Shown here piece after piece: positions 32,588-37,261 of a DNA stretch of 64,000 nucleotides. The position numbers were made by a program, and so were the translations under genes. The first letter of the stretch is position 1. The number at the start of each line of letters is the position of its first letter. The DNA is from an uncultured Clostridia bacterium. Lineage in GTDB: Bacteria; Bacillota; Clostridia; UBA1381. The notes below the pieces were generated by a model. The model did not search any database. It saw nothing but the letters and a program-made list of their open reading frames with translations, and had not been told where the DNA came from. The stretch covers positions 124,001 to 188,000 of the forward strand of contig CANQIP010000001.1 of assembly GCA_947623955.1 (NCBI GenBank), written 5' to 3'.

Positions 32588-32796
32588 TTTTCTTCGCCAT
32601 TATGTTCGGTTGAATTGTTTGTTTTTCTCTTTGTAGCCGCGTCCAGTAAGACATCAATAATTCTTAATCCGTAGTACACGCCGGTACATATTACGGTTAT
32701 ACGCCCTATTCTGGCGTACCGCAATAATTTATCTGCGTCCCTTCCGGTAAAAGTAATGAGTCTTACCGCAACTTCTTCTCCATTCTTTAATACCAT
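32578..32796 (-). CDS. Small phage protein, possibly membrane-associated (72 aa)
   Basis: MVLKNGEEVAVRLITFTGRD, then RYARIGRITVICTGVYYGLRIIDVLLDAAT, a moderately hydrophobic stretch that could cross the membrane, then a hydrophilic end. TTAAGGAGG site behind an element at 32824-32848. Unknown. Confidence 0.65.
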   Translation of the reverse strand: MVLKNGEEVAVRLITFTGRDADKLLRYARIGRITVICTGVYYGLRIIDVLLDAATKRKTNNSTEHNGEENES

Positions 32797-32823
32797 AATA
32801 ATTCCTCCTTAAACATATAGTTT

Positions 32824-32848
32824 CATAATAGCGCTTGTAAATTTTGCG
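32824..32848 (-). promoter_or_regulatory. 25-base phage promoter-like element, copy 6
   Basis: Minus strand: CGCAAAATTTACAA-GCGC-TATTATG, starting a few bases after the stop of the 119-residue gene and upstream of AAGGAGG and the 72-residue gene. Confidence 0.8.
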
Positions 32849-32851
32849 TCC

Positions 32852-33211
32852 TTATATATCGCGTCTATCGAATACCGTTTCCCAGCGTTCTTTTGGCAGC
32901 GGTTTCATTTTAAGAGCCCACATAATTTGCCGTATTGTTACCGTAGGATATAATCCGCCCACGCAGATCGATGCTCGCGCGTCAAAATATTCTTTGAACT
33001 TTGGATGTAAATATAAACTATCAGTAAGCCACGGGTCGATTTCGCCCCACCACGTAGTTTTGGTATTCGGATCAAACCGTTGCTGTATGACAGCCAAACC
33101 TCTTTCATCTATTTCCAAAAGCGTACATCTGCTATATACCGGATGATTGCAAATATAAGTCCGTCCGTACATAGAAAGGTATAGCGCGGGCTTTTTATAG
33201 TGGTAACGCAT
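32852..33211 (-). CDS. Conserved phage protein (119 aa) with WALKMKPLP..RWET motif
   Basis: MRYHYKKPALYLSMYGRTYI..HPVYSRCTLLEIDERGLAVIQQRFDPNTKTTWWGEIDPWLTDSLYLHPKFKEYF is a strongly conserved pattern in gut phages, ending YPTVTIRQIMWALKMKPLPKERWETVFDRRD. I know it as a common hypothetical; a role in DNA or cell-wall modification has not been shown. CGGAGGAAAT site before the ATG. Confidence 0.85.
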   Translation of the reverse strand: MRYHYKKPALYLSMYGRTYICNHPVYSRCTLLEIDERGLAVIQQRFDPNTKTTWWGEIDPWLTDSLYLHPKFKEYFDARASICVGGLYPTVTIRQIMWALKMKPLPKERWETVFDRRDI

Positions 33212-33280
33212 GGATTTCCTCCGAAAATAAAAAGATTTTCAGATAAAAATATAACATGTATTTTGGTAAAGTATGTGATG

Positions 33281-33312
33281 AAAAAAAAAAGAAGCCCTTG
33301 TTCGGGGCTCCT
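33281..33312 (-). terminator. Rho-independent terminator
   Basis: Minus strand GGAGCCCC-GAACAA-GGGCTTC followed by a run of ten T, at the end of the 63-residue gene. The hairpin is identical to that at 34136-34165. Confidence 0.85.
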
Positions 33313-33316
33313 TCTA

Positions 33317-33508
33317 TTAATTTTTTCGAAGATGAATTTTATCCATCAATGACTTAAATTTACCACTGCATTTCACAGGTATATCAGTAAGGGTGGATAT
33401 GGCGAATATCAATATTCCAATTAAACTGATTATCGCGCATATACCGCTAAACTTCATATACCCACCCCATGTTATGGGTTGTTTAAGCTTCTTTGTGATG
33501 TTTTTCAT
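33317..33508 (-). CDS. Small single-pass membrane protein (63 aa)
   Basis: MKNITKKLKQPITWGGYMKF leads into FSGICAIISLIGILIFAI, a membrane segment, then a basic end. The 'KQPITWG.Y.K' start is familiar from small gut phage proteins. AAAGGAGAG precedes ATG 33508; an upstream in-frame ATG lacks a site. Confidence 0.7.
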   Translation of the reverse strand: MKNITKKLKQPITWGGYMKFSGICAIISLIGILIFAISTLTDIPVKCSGKFKSLMDKIHLRKN

Positions 33509-33535
33509 AATAATCTCTCCTTTACAAATTATTTC

Positions 33536-33560
33536 CATAACAGCATTTGTAAATTTCGCG
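33536..33560 (-). promoter_or_regulatory. 25-base phage promoter-like element, copy 7
   Basis: Minus strand: CGCGAAATTTACAA-ATGC-TGTTATG, directly after the T-run of the terminator at 33561-33590 and before the 63-residue gene. Confidence 0.8.
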
Positions 33561-33590
33561 CAAAAAAAAAAGAGCCCTTGTCGGGGCTCA
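33561..33590 (-). terminator. Rho-independent terminator
   Basis: Minus strand GAGCCCC-GACAA-GGGCTC followed by ten T, just after the stop of the 88-residue gene. Confidence 0.88.
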
Positions 33591-33595
33591 GTTTA

Positions 33596-33862
33596 TTACG
33601 TGTTTTTATAAACGCCAAATATCATAAGGACATTTTTATCTATTATGTAAGATACACAATAATCGTTCGGAATATAATTTGCCGCTATATGGTATTCTAT
33701 ATTTTTCCCAAATTTCAACATGCCCTCAGACAGGTACTTGTATCCCATGGAAACAAACTTTTCTCCAATCGCGTACAGTATTTTTTCCAAAACCGATAAA
33801 GGTATAATAATAGGATTTTTAATATCCACCTTTATTATTTTTTTCTGTTTTCGTTTATTCAT
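33596..33862 (-). CDS. Hypothetical phage protein (88 aa)
   Basis: A basic, hydrophobic protein (MNKRKQKKIIKVDIKNPIII...) with FGKNIEYHIAANYIPNDYCVSYIIDKNVLMIFGVY near the end, likely alpha/beta. AGGGAGTG precedes ATG 33862. No family recognised. Confidence 0.6.
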   Translation of the reverse strand: MNKRKQKKIIKVDIKNPIIIPLSVLEKILYAIGEKFVSMGYKYLSEGMLKFGKNIEYHIAANYIPNDYCVSYIIDKNVLMIFGVYKNT

Positions 33863-33877
33863 TATAAACACTCCCTT

Positions 33878-33902
33878 CATAACATACGTTGTAAATTATG
33901 CG
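33878..33902 (-). promoter_or_regulatory. 25-base phage promoter-like element, copy 8
   Basis: Minus strand: CGCATAATTTACAA-CGTA-TGTTATG, between the terminator at 33903-33932 and the AGGGAGTG site of the 88-residue gene. Confidence 0.7.
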
Positions 33903-33932
33903 AAAAAAAGAAAAGTCCCTGTTAGGACTTTT
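33903..33932 (-). terminator. Rho-independent terminator
   Basis: Minus strand AAGTCC-TAACA-GGGACTT followed by TTCTTTTTTT at the stop codon of the 56-residue membrane protein. Confidence 0.85.
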
Positions 33933-34092
33933 TCTTTTTTATAAGATGTCTTATAAATAATACTATGAGTGCAATACATACTATGATGTCGCCGAATATT
34001 ATGATAAATGTTGCGCCGCCAACACTTATGGCAAACACTGTAAATATCACTAAGAACAGCAACATGAGTATTAATATAGCCAATAATATCAT
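33922..34092 (-). CDS. Small two-segment membrane protein (56 aa)
   Basis: MILLAILILMLLFLVIFTVF starts a first membrane segment; a second follows (FIIIFGDIIVCIALIVLFI) and a basic tail RHLIKKKKS. GAAGGAGG is close to ATG 34092. The gene exactly fills the space between an element copy and a terminator. Confidence 0.7.
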   Translation of the reverse strand: MILLAILILMLLFLVIFTVFAISVGGATFIIIFGDIIVCIALIVLFIRHLIKKKKS

Positions 34093-34109
34093 TTTATATC
34101 AACCTCCTT

Positions 34110-34134
34110 CATAATATACATTGTAAAAAATGCG
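34110..34134 (-). promoter_or_regulatory. 25-base phage promoter-like element, copy 9
   Basis: Minus strand: CGCATTTTTTACAA-TGTA-TATTATG, between the terminator at 34136-34165 and the GAAGGAGG site of the 56-residue gene. Confidence 0.7.
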
Positions 34135-34135
34135 C

Positions 34136-34165
34136 ATAAAAAGAAGCCCTTGTTCGGGGCTCCTT
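34136..34165 (-). terminator. Rho-independent terminator
   Basis: Minus strand GGAGCCCC-GAACAA-GGGCTTC followed by TTTTTAT, after the zinc-ribbon gene. Confidence 0.85.
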
Positions 34166-34172
34166 TCGGTAA

Positions 34173-34445
34173 TCAATCGTCTAACTCGCCGTAGACCTCA
34201 TCATATGTTTCGCCGCAGTCATCTTCGTCTTCTTCGTCAGACCCGAGGAATTCCTCTTCACTCGGGTATAGAGCATCATAATCTTCATCGTCTTCGTGTC
34301 CGTATCGGTCATAATCCAATGAATGACCGCATTCGGGACATACTAACGAATCTTCATTTTCAAATTCCATTTTAGCTCCGCACTGACTGCAAATATAATC
34401 TCCGCCAAACATAGCGTCCACAACGTCTTTGTTAAAAAATCCCAT
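34173..34445 (-). CDS. Zinc-ribbon protein with acidic tail (90 aa)
   Basis: YICSQCGAKMEFENEDSLVCPECGHSLDYD is a two-knuckle zinc ribbon (C-x2-C ... C-x2-C). The remaining half is very acidic (SEEEFLGSDEEDEDDCGETYDEVYGELDD), resembling a DNA mimic or protein-docking tail. It has its own consensus-like sigma-A promoter at 34486-34514 and a terminator, so it is probably made in the lysogen. AGAAAGGAGG site. Confidence 0.8.
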   Translation of the reverse strand: MGFFNKDVVDAMFGGDYICSQCGAKMEFENEDSLVCPECGHSLDYDRYGHEDDEDYDALYPSEEEFLGSDEEDEDDCGETYDEVYGELDD

Positions 34446-34485
34446 AAGATTACCTCCTTTCTGTTTGCAAATAGTTTATACAAAC

Positions 34486-34514
34486 ATTGTACAAGCTATC
34501 TGTGAATTAGTCAA
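34486..34514 (-). promoter_or_regulatory. Sigma-A promoter of the zinc-ribbon gene
   Basis: Minus strand TTGACT (34509-34514), 17-base spacer, TACAAT (34486-34491). Confidence 0.88.
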
Positions 34515-34534
34515 GAGATAAAGCTTTATGCTCT

Positions 34535-34559
34535 CTTAATATACCATGTAAAATTTGCG
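34535..34559 (-). promoter_or_regulatory. 25-base phage promoter-like element, copy 10
   Basis: Minus strand: CGCAAATTTTACAT-GGTA-TATTAAG, directly after the terminator T-run and upstream of the sigma-A promoter and the zinc-ribbon gene. Confidence 0.6.
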
Positions 34560-34560
34560 C

Positions 34561-34599
34561 AAAAAAAAATAAGAGGCAATGCAGTTTGCACGCCTCTTA
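34561..34599 (-). terminator. Rho-independent terminator
   Basis: Minus strand AAGAGGC ... GCCTCTT (14-base loop) followed by ATTTTTTTTT, just beyond the stop of the 144-residue gene. Confidence 0.85.
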
Positions 34600-34609
34600 A
34601 ATTTCCGTA

Positions 34610-35044
34610 TCAGATTCCTTTTGTCGGTCTGAAACGACTGATTAAACTCCGGAACGTTGATGAAGTAATCGAGCCGGTTTCTTCGAATTTGAACCCTTTG
34701 TGCATCCAGATTCCATAGAACACAAGCGGTAATACGATTCCCGCAGCCTCAAGTCCATATCTGAAATATCGACCTTTGTGATCTTCTCTTTCCTGATTTC
34801 GCTTAAAAGTCTCCTCGTTCTGCCGACCTTCGATATCGCTGTCAAGCTTTCTCTCGTCAAGTTCGCGCCGGACTGACTTTTCCTCGATTTCAGCTTCGAG
34901 CTTAGCTTCGTCGATCCTCAGTTTGTGAAGCTTTGTTAAATCGTCAATGGCTTCCGTTCTGGATTTTCCATCGCCTCTAAGGGGTAAATCTCTAATCTGC
35001 CTTTCGATTTCTTCATCAAGTAACTCCTTGATTCCTTCTTCCAT
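34610..35044 (-). CDS. Coiled-coil, C-terminally membrane-anchored phage protein (144 aa)
   Basis: A long charged helical region (EEIERQIRDLPL...LTKLHKLRIDEAKLEAEIEEKSVRRELDERKLDSDIEG...) precedes a membrane segment YGLEAAGIVLPLVFYGIWMHKG and the motif KFEETGSITSSTFR, which recurs in gut phage proteins of this kind. ATG 35044 follows AAAGGAGTG; an earlier in-frame ATG overlaps the promoter-like element and is less likely. Function unknown. Confidence 0.75.
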   Translation of the reverse strand: MEEGIKELLDEEIERQIRDLPLRGDGKSRTEAIDDLTKLHKLRIDEAKLEAEIEEKSVRRELDERKLDSDIEGRQNEETFKRNQEREDHKGRYFRYGLEAAGIVLPLVFYGIWMHKGFKFEETGSITSSTFRSLISRFRPTKGI

Positions 35045-35083
35045 TCGTTTCACTCCTTTCTTTAAAATGTAACCAATACGGTC

Positions 35084-35108
35084 CATAAAAGCAAATGTTA
35101 TTTGCGCG
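35084..35108 (-). promoter_or_regulatory. 25-base phage promoter-like element, copy 11
   Basis: Minus strand: CGCGCAAATAACAT-TTGC-TTTTATG, overlapping the last codons of the 85-residue gene and preceding the 144-residue gene. Divergent but same length. Confidence 0.55.
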
Positions 35109-35355
35109 GAATATAGTCTTCTATTTTTACTTCAAATTGTACGTAATCTTTAAGGTAGACGTCCTCGATATTGCTTAGCTCCAAAAACAAGTAAGGCGGC
35201 TCGCTTTTATCCGAATTGTCTACCCTTAATATCCCGACGGATTTTATACGATGTTTACGTTTGCCGATATAATATCCAACGCTGATACTTGTTATAATAG
35301 ATGCAATAAGAAGAATAATTTCAGCTACGCTTAAAGAAATGCCAAGTATATTCAT
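35098..35355 (-). CDS. N-terminally anchored membrane protein (85 aa)
   Basis: Residues 8-30 (LSVAEIILLIASIITSISVGYYIG) form one membrane segment, followed by KRKHRIKSVGILRVDNSDKSEPPYLFLELSNIEDVYLKDYVQFEV, a small cytoplasmic beta-rich domain with the 'G.L.......P.LFLEL......' pattern of gut phage proteins. GAAAGGAG site. Unknown function. Confidence 0.72.
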   Translation of the reverse strand: MNILGISLSVAEIILLIASIITSISVGYYIGKRKHRIKSVGILRVDNSDKSEPPYLFLELSNIEDVYLKDYVQFEVKIEDYIPRK

Positions 35356-35390
35356 AGATGTATGTCTCCTTTCTCAAAAATTTTTTGCAT

Positions 35391-35425
35391 AAAAAAGAGA
35401 GCCGAACCTTATGCTCGACTCTCGG
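35391..35425 (-). terminator. Rho-independent terminator
   Basis: Minus strand GCCGAGAGTCGA-GCATAAGG-TTCGGCTCTC followed by TTTTTTAT. It ends the unit of the Cys-rich 58-residue gene. Confidence 0.8.
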
Positions 35426-35434
35426 CTTATTATG

Positions 35435-35611
35435 TTAAAGTTTCTCGTTAGGACAACTTTTGCGACATTCCGGATAGGTCGGAAATCCGCATACCGTACA
35501 TAAATCAGAATGTCTTCCGTCATCTGGGTATTCTTCGTCTCTTGACCCAATATATTTAAATCCTGTATTCGTAAGTTCGTAAGTATCAACGTGTATAGTT
35601 TTCGTTTTCAT
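35435..35611 (-). CDS. Small Cys-rich zinc-finger-like protein (58 aa)
   Basis: The frame reads MKTKTIHVDTYELTNTGFKY..GSRDEEYPDDGRHSDLCTVCGFPTYPECRKSCPNEKL. C-x-x-C plus C-x-x-x-C form a compact zinc site. AAGGAG lies before ATG 35611, and a perfect sigma-A promoter and a terminator flank it. It thus forms a one-gene unit that the host can express in the lysogen. A different frame over the same bases is longer but lacks a ribosome site. Confidence 0.78.
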   Translation of the reverse strand: MKTKTIHVDTYELTNTGFKYIGSRDEEYPDDGRHSDLCTVCGFPTYPECRKSCPNEKL

Positions 35612-35643
35612 AACGATTTCTCCTTATTATCATTCTAAGATGT

Positions 35644-35672
35644 ATTATAACAAAATATAACTTCCATGTCAA
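35644..35672 (-). promoter_or_regulatory. Consensus sigma-A promoter of the Cys-rich gene
   Basis: Minus strand TTGACA (35667-35672), 17-base spacer, TATAAT (35644-35649): a perfect match to the housekeeping consensus, unlike the other phage promoters. Confidence 0.92.
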
Positions 35673-35673
35673 T

Positions 35674-35710
35674 AAAAAAGTAAAGGTCATGTATTACACA
35701 CAACCTTTAC
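35674..35710 (-). terminator. Rho-independent terminator
   Basis: Minus strand GTAAAGGT ... ACCTTTAC with a 13-base loop, followed by TTTTTT, after the 64-residue gene. Confidence 0.8.
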
Positions 35711-35729
35711 CGCGGTTAGGATACGAGAA

Positions 35730-35924
35730 CTATGAGATAAGTATACGATACTTCTCTTCCAGCTCTAAAGCTTTTTGCTTGTCTTGTGCTGATATGCCAA
35801 TTTTGTAAACTATTTTCTTATTCTCGGTTTCTGTAACTTCGACAATAAATTTTACTTTTTCAGCATAGAGTAAACGCAAGCAAATATCAAGCTGTTTAGG
35901 CGTTTTCGCTAAAAGTTCTCTCAT
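35730..35924 (-). CDS. Small phage protein (64 aa)
   Basis: MRELLAKTPKQLDICLRLLY followed by AEKVKFIVEVTETENKKIVYKIGIS is a helix followed by beta strands. ATG 35924 has AAAGGAGGAG just after the element at 35943-35967; upstream in-frame codons cross that element. Unknown family. Confidence 0.7.
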   Translation of the reverse strand: MRELLAKTPKQLDICLRLLYAEKVKFIVEVTETENKKIVYKIGISAQDKQKALELEEKYRILIS

Positions 35925-35942
35925 ATTGGATCTCCTCCTTTC

Positions 35943-35967
35943 CATAAGAGGAGATGTAGGTTTCGCG
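35943..35967 (-). promoter_or_regulatory. 25-base phage promoter-like element, copy 12
   Basis: Minus strand: CGCGAAACCTACAT-CTCC-TCTTATG, followed at once by the AAAGGAGGAG site of the 64-residue gene. Confidence 0.6.
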
Positions 35968-36013
35968 CAAACTATATTCTTACTCGCTTTTTCCAAATTA
36001 TATGCCATTCTGC

Positions 36014-36427
36014 TCACCCTCTCTCTTTATCCAGCAGCCAGAAGAACTTCCTATATAAATCGTAGTATGTATCTCGGCAGCACGGTACGCCGATACGTGC
36101 GTTAAGCACATCATACGATAATCCCTCGGTTACGCCTTTGAGAACGTATTCCGCTAATTCCAAGCACGCTTTCTTTGCTGTTTTCTCGATTAACTCGATC
36201 CGCTCGAAATAATATGACCGTTCAATGACGCATCGAGCCGTCGGGTCGTCGATGTTGTTTGTTCTGGAAACTTTTTCCAAGTCCATTGGGTAAACACTCG
36301 CTCCTTGTAATTTGGCAAGTATTTTCTTCCACGCCGGATACTGTAAGCAAAAATGCTTAAGTTCATAATACCGATGCCTCGGTAACCACCATTTGTTCTT
36401 TTCCGATACTTCTGCTCTTACTCCCAT
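36014..36427 (-). CDS. Conserved phage protein (137 aa), possible regulator
   Basis: KNKWWLPRHRYYELKHFCLQYPAWKKILAKLQG, then RSYYFERIELIEKTAKKACLELAEYVLKGVTEGLSYDVLNARIGVPCCRDTYYDLYRKFFWLL. The all-helical pattern with RxYYELKHFCLQYP is common in clostridial phages and recalls ArpU/RinA-type late transcription regulators, but I cannot show homology. GAAAGGAG site. Confidence 0.78.
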   Translation of the reverse strand: MGVRAEVSEKNKWWLPRHRYYELKHFCLQYPAWKKILAKLQGASVYPMDLEKVSRTNNIDDPTARCVIERSYYFERIELIEKTAKKACLELAEYVLKGVTEGLSYDVLNARIGVPCCRDTYYDLYRKFFWLLDKERG

Positions 36428-36484
36428 TTTCTTTTTCTCCTTTCAAAATATAATAATCTGGGTGTTTTTCCTGACATTTCTATT

Positions 36485-36559
36485 CTAAATTAGAATTACG
36501 CTTATGTAAAAACAAAGTCGGTGGAAATAACACGTCTGCCTCTTTTTGTTCTGTACCAT
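36485..36559 (-). CDS. Possible 24-residue peptide
   Basis: ATG 36559 with AAAGGAG eight bases upstream opens a 24-codon frame (MVQNKKRQTCYFHRLC...) between a hairpin and the 137-residue gene. It might be a leader peptide or chance. Confidence 0.3.
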   Translation of the reverse strand: MVQNKKRQTCYFHRLCFYISVILI

Positions 36560-36580
36560 GTTTTTAACTCCTTTCATCAA

Positions 36581-36613
36581 AAATAAAAAGAAGCCGAATA
36601 ATCAGCCTCTTCA
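36581..36613 (-). terminator. Terminator-like hairpin downstream of element copy 13
   Basis: Minus strand GAAGAGGCTGATTATTCGGCTTC followed by TTTTTATTTTT; an imperfect stem ending the DUF6431-like gene. It also lies downstream of the promoter-like element, so it may attenuate. Confidence 0.6.
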
Positions 36614-36934
36614 TAATAGCGTTTGTAAATTTCGCGCACGCCAGCGTTTCATGGTCATTTCGCATGGATAATCTTCATATCCAAGAGTATCGGACGTTAT
36701 AAGTCCTTCTGTTACTCCGATTATTATTTCCGACTCATATTGTTTGTACGGAAATATAATTTTAGGAATCATTCTATGTATAGTACCACATGCTTTGCAC
36801 CGGAATCTTTTTATTCTTATCCAAACCGTTCTCCGCATCTTCGTCCGTACAATTCTCTTAACGCTGTCATAGTATTTCAATTTTCTTCCGCATTTCGGAC
36901 ATACTGTTTCCCGTTCGGTAATCAAGTGTACCAC
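36611..36934 (-). CDS. Zinc-ribbon protein, DUF6431-like (107 aa)
   Basis: VCPKCGRKLKYYDSVKRIVR ... IKRFRCKACGTIHRMIPKIIFPYKQYESEIIIGVTEGL, then YPCEMTMKRWRARNLQ. The layout (C-x2-C ... C-x2-C followed by H-R-x-x-P-x-x-x-x-P-x-x-x-Y) is that of small zinc-ribbon proteins related to transposase and DNA-binding N-termini. GTG start 36934 with AAGGGTGG. The end of the gene overlaps element copy 13. It is the first phage gene from the attachment site. Confidence 0.8.
   Translation of the reverse strand: MVHLITERETVCPKCGRKLKYYDSVKRIVRTKMRRTVWIRIKRFRCKACGTIHRMIPKIIFPYKQYESEIIIGVTEGLITSDTLGYEDYPCEMTMKRWRARNLQTLL
36612..36636 (-). promoter_or_regulatory. 25-base phage promoter-like element, copy 13
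   Basis: Minus strand: CGCGAAATTTACAA-ACGC-TATTATG, within the last codons of the DUF6431-like gene, upstream of a hairpin and the 137-residue gene. Confidence 0.75.
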
Positions 36935-37147
36935 CCTTAATTTAAAATAAATTTTACCACCATTTTACCACCTTTTTGTTAAAAAATCTGCATTTTTCGA
37001 ATTATTTGATTATAACTGCGTTTTGGACATTAAAGAAACAAAAAGAGCCTAAAAATGGCTCTATATCTCGGTTTGAAGTAATCTTAAAAAATGTATATTA
37101 ACCTATAAAAATAATAAAAAATGCTATCTAATCATGGGACAAATCAA
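36935..37147. other. Phage-side intergenic region next to the attachment site
   Basis: No gene is visible. It has a short direct repeat (minus strand TGGTGGTAAAA twice, about 36947-36970) before the DUF6431-like gene, a possible -10 (TTATAAT near 37010), and a minus-strand terminator at 37036-37063. Confidence 0.6.
37036..37063 (-). terminator. Rho-independent terminator near the attachment site
   Basis: Minus strand AGAGCC-ATTTTT-AGGCTCT followed by TTTTGTTTC. In the circular phage it would stop transcripts crossing the attachment site. Confidence 0.75.
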
Positions 37148-37204
37148 CTTAAAATCCCGTGGGAAGTAATTCCCGTACCGGTTCGACCCCGGTCATCGGC
37201 ACCA
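37148..37204 (+). tRNA. 3' fragment of tRNA-Leu(UAA)
   Basis: The anticodon loop CTTAAAA, the 3' anticodon strand TCCCG, a long class II variable arm (GGGAAGTAATTCCC), a T arm ACCGG-TTCGACC-CCGGT, the acceptor 3' strand CATCGGC and ACCA are all in place. Upstream of the loop, bases cannot pair with TCCCG and there is no GCCGATG acceptor strand, so the 5' half is missing. The full gene should lie at the other prophage end. Confidence 0.9.
37148..37204. other. Prophage attachment site (attL/attR), bacterial side
   Basis: The tRNA-Leu 3' fragment marks the junction of phage and chromosome. The shared core must lie within this segment, probably starting in the anticodon loop, where phage-type sequence ends. 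Confidence 0.82.
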
Positions 37205-37241
37205 AAAATGACCCGAAACGTATAGTTTCGGGTCATTTTTA
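37205..37241 (+). terminator. Terminator behind the tRNA fragment (bidirectional)
   Basis: AAAAATGACCCGAAAC-GTATA-GTTTCGGGTCATTTTT is a perfect stem with T tracts on both sides. It serves the tRNA on the plus strand and the phosphoglucomutase gene on the minus strand. Confidence 0.92.
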
Positions 37242-37261
37242 TTGAAATTATAAATACCTTA

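Larger units (their letters stand above)
1..37204 (-). mobile_element. Prophage, right-hand part (HK97-type siphophage), continues left of the window
   Basis: Seen: an uninterrupted minus-strand gene array with terminase, portal, protease-capsid, connector and tail genes at 0-8.3 kb, replication genes at 18.8-25.7 kb and many small phage genes up to 36.9 kb. It ends at a 3' tRNA-Leu fragment, where base composition and gene type change to housekeeping chromosome. Known: temperate phages often integrate in tRNA 3' halves and keep the gene intact at the other end. Inferred: this is an integrated cos-type temperate phage. No integrase, repressor, tail tape measure, holin or endolysin lies in the window, so those genes must be to the left. 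Whether it can be induced cannot be judged. Confidence 0.93.

Noticed and set aside
35374-35589. A 71-codon frame on the minus strand
   Set aside because: No ribosome site; the 58-codon frame at 35435-35611 over the same bases has promoter, ribosome site, cysteine motif and terminator.
30249-36636. CRISPR-like array from the repeated 25-base element
   Set aside because: Copies are separated by whole genes, vary in sequence and are placed at gene starts, so they are not CRISPR repeats.
11620-36760. ATATAAT words as antisense sigma-A promoters
   Set aside because: I saw no TTGACA-like hexamer 17 bases upstream in the copies checked, so they are reported only as a word bias.
1-37147. Integrase, repressor or lysis genes of the prophage
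   Set aside because: Looked for but none found in this window; they must lie to the left.
37070-37204. A complete tRNA-Leu gene
   Set aside because: The 5' half is missing: no acceptor 5' strand and no base pairing for the anticodon stem.
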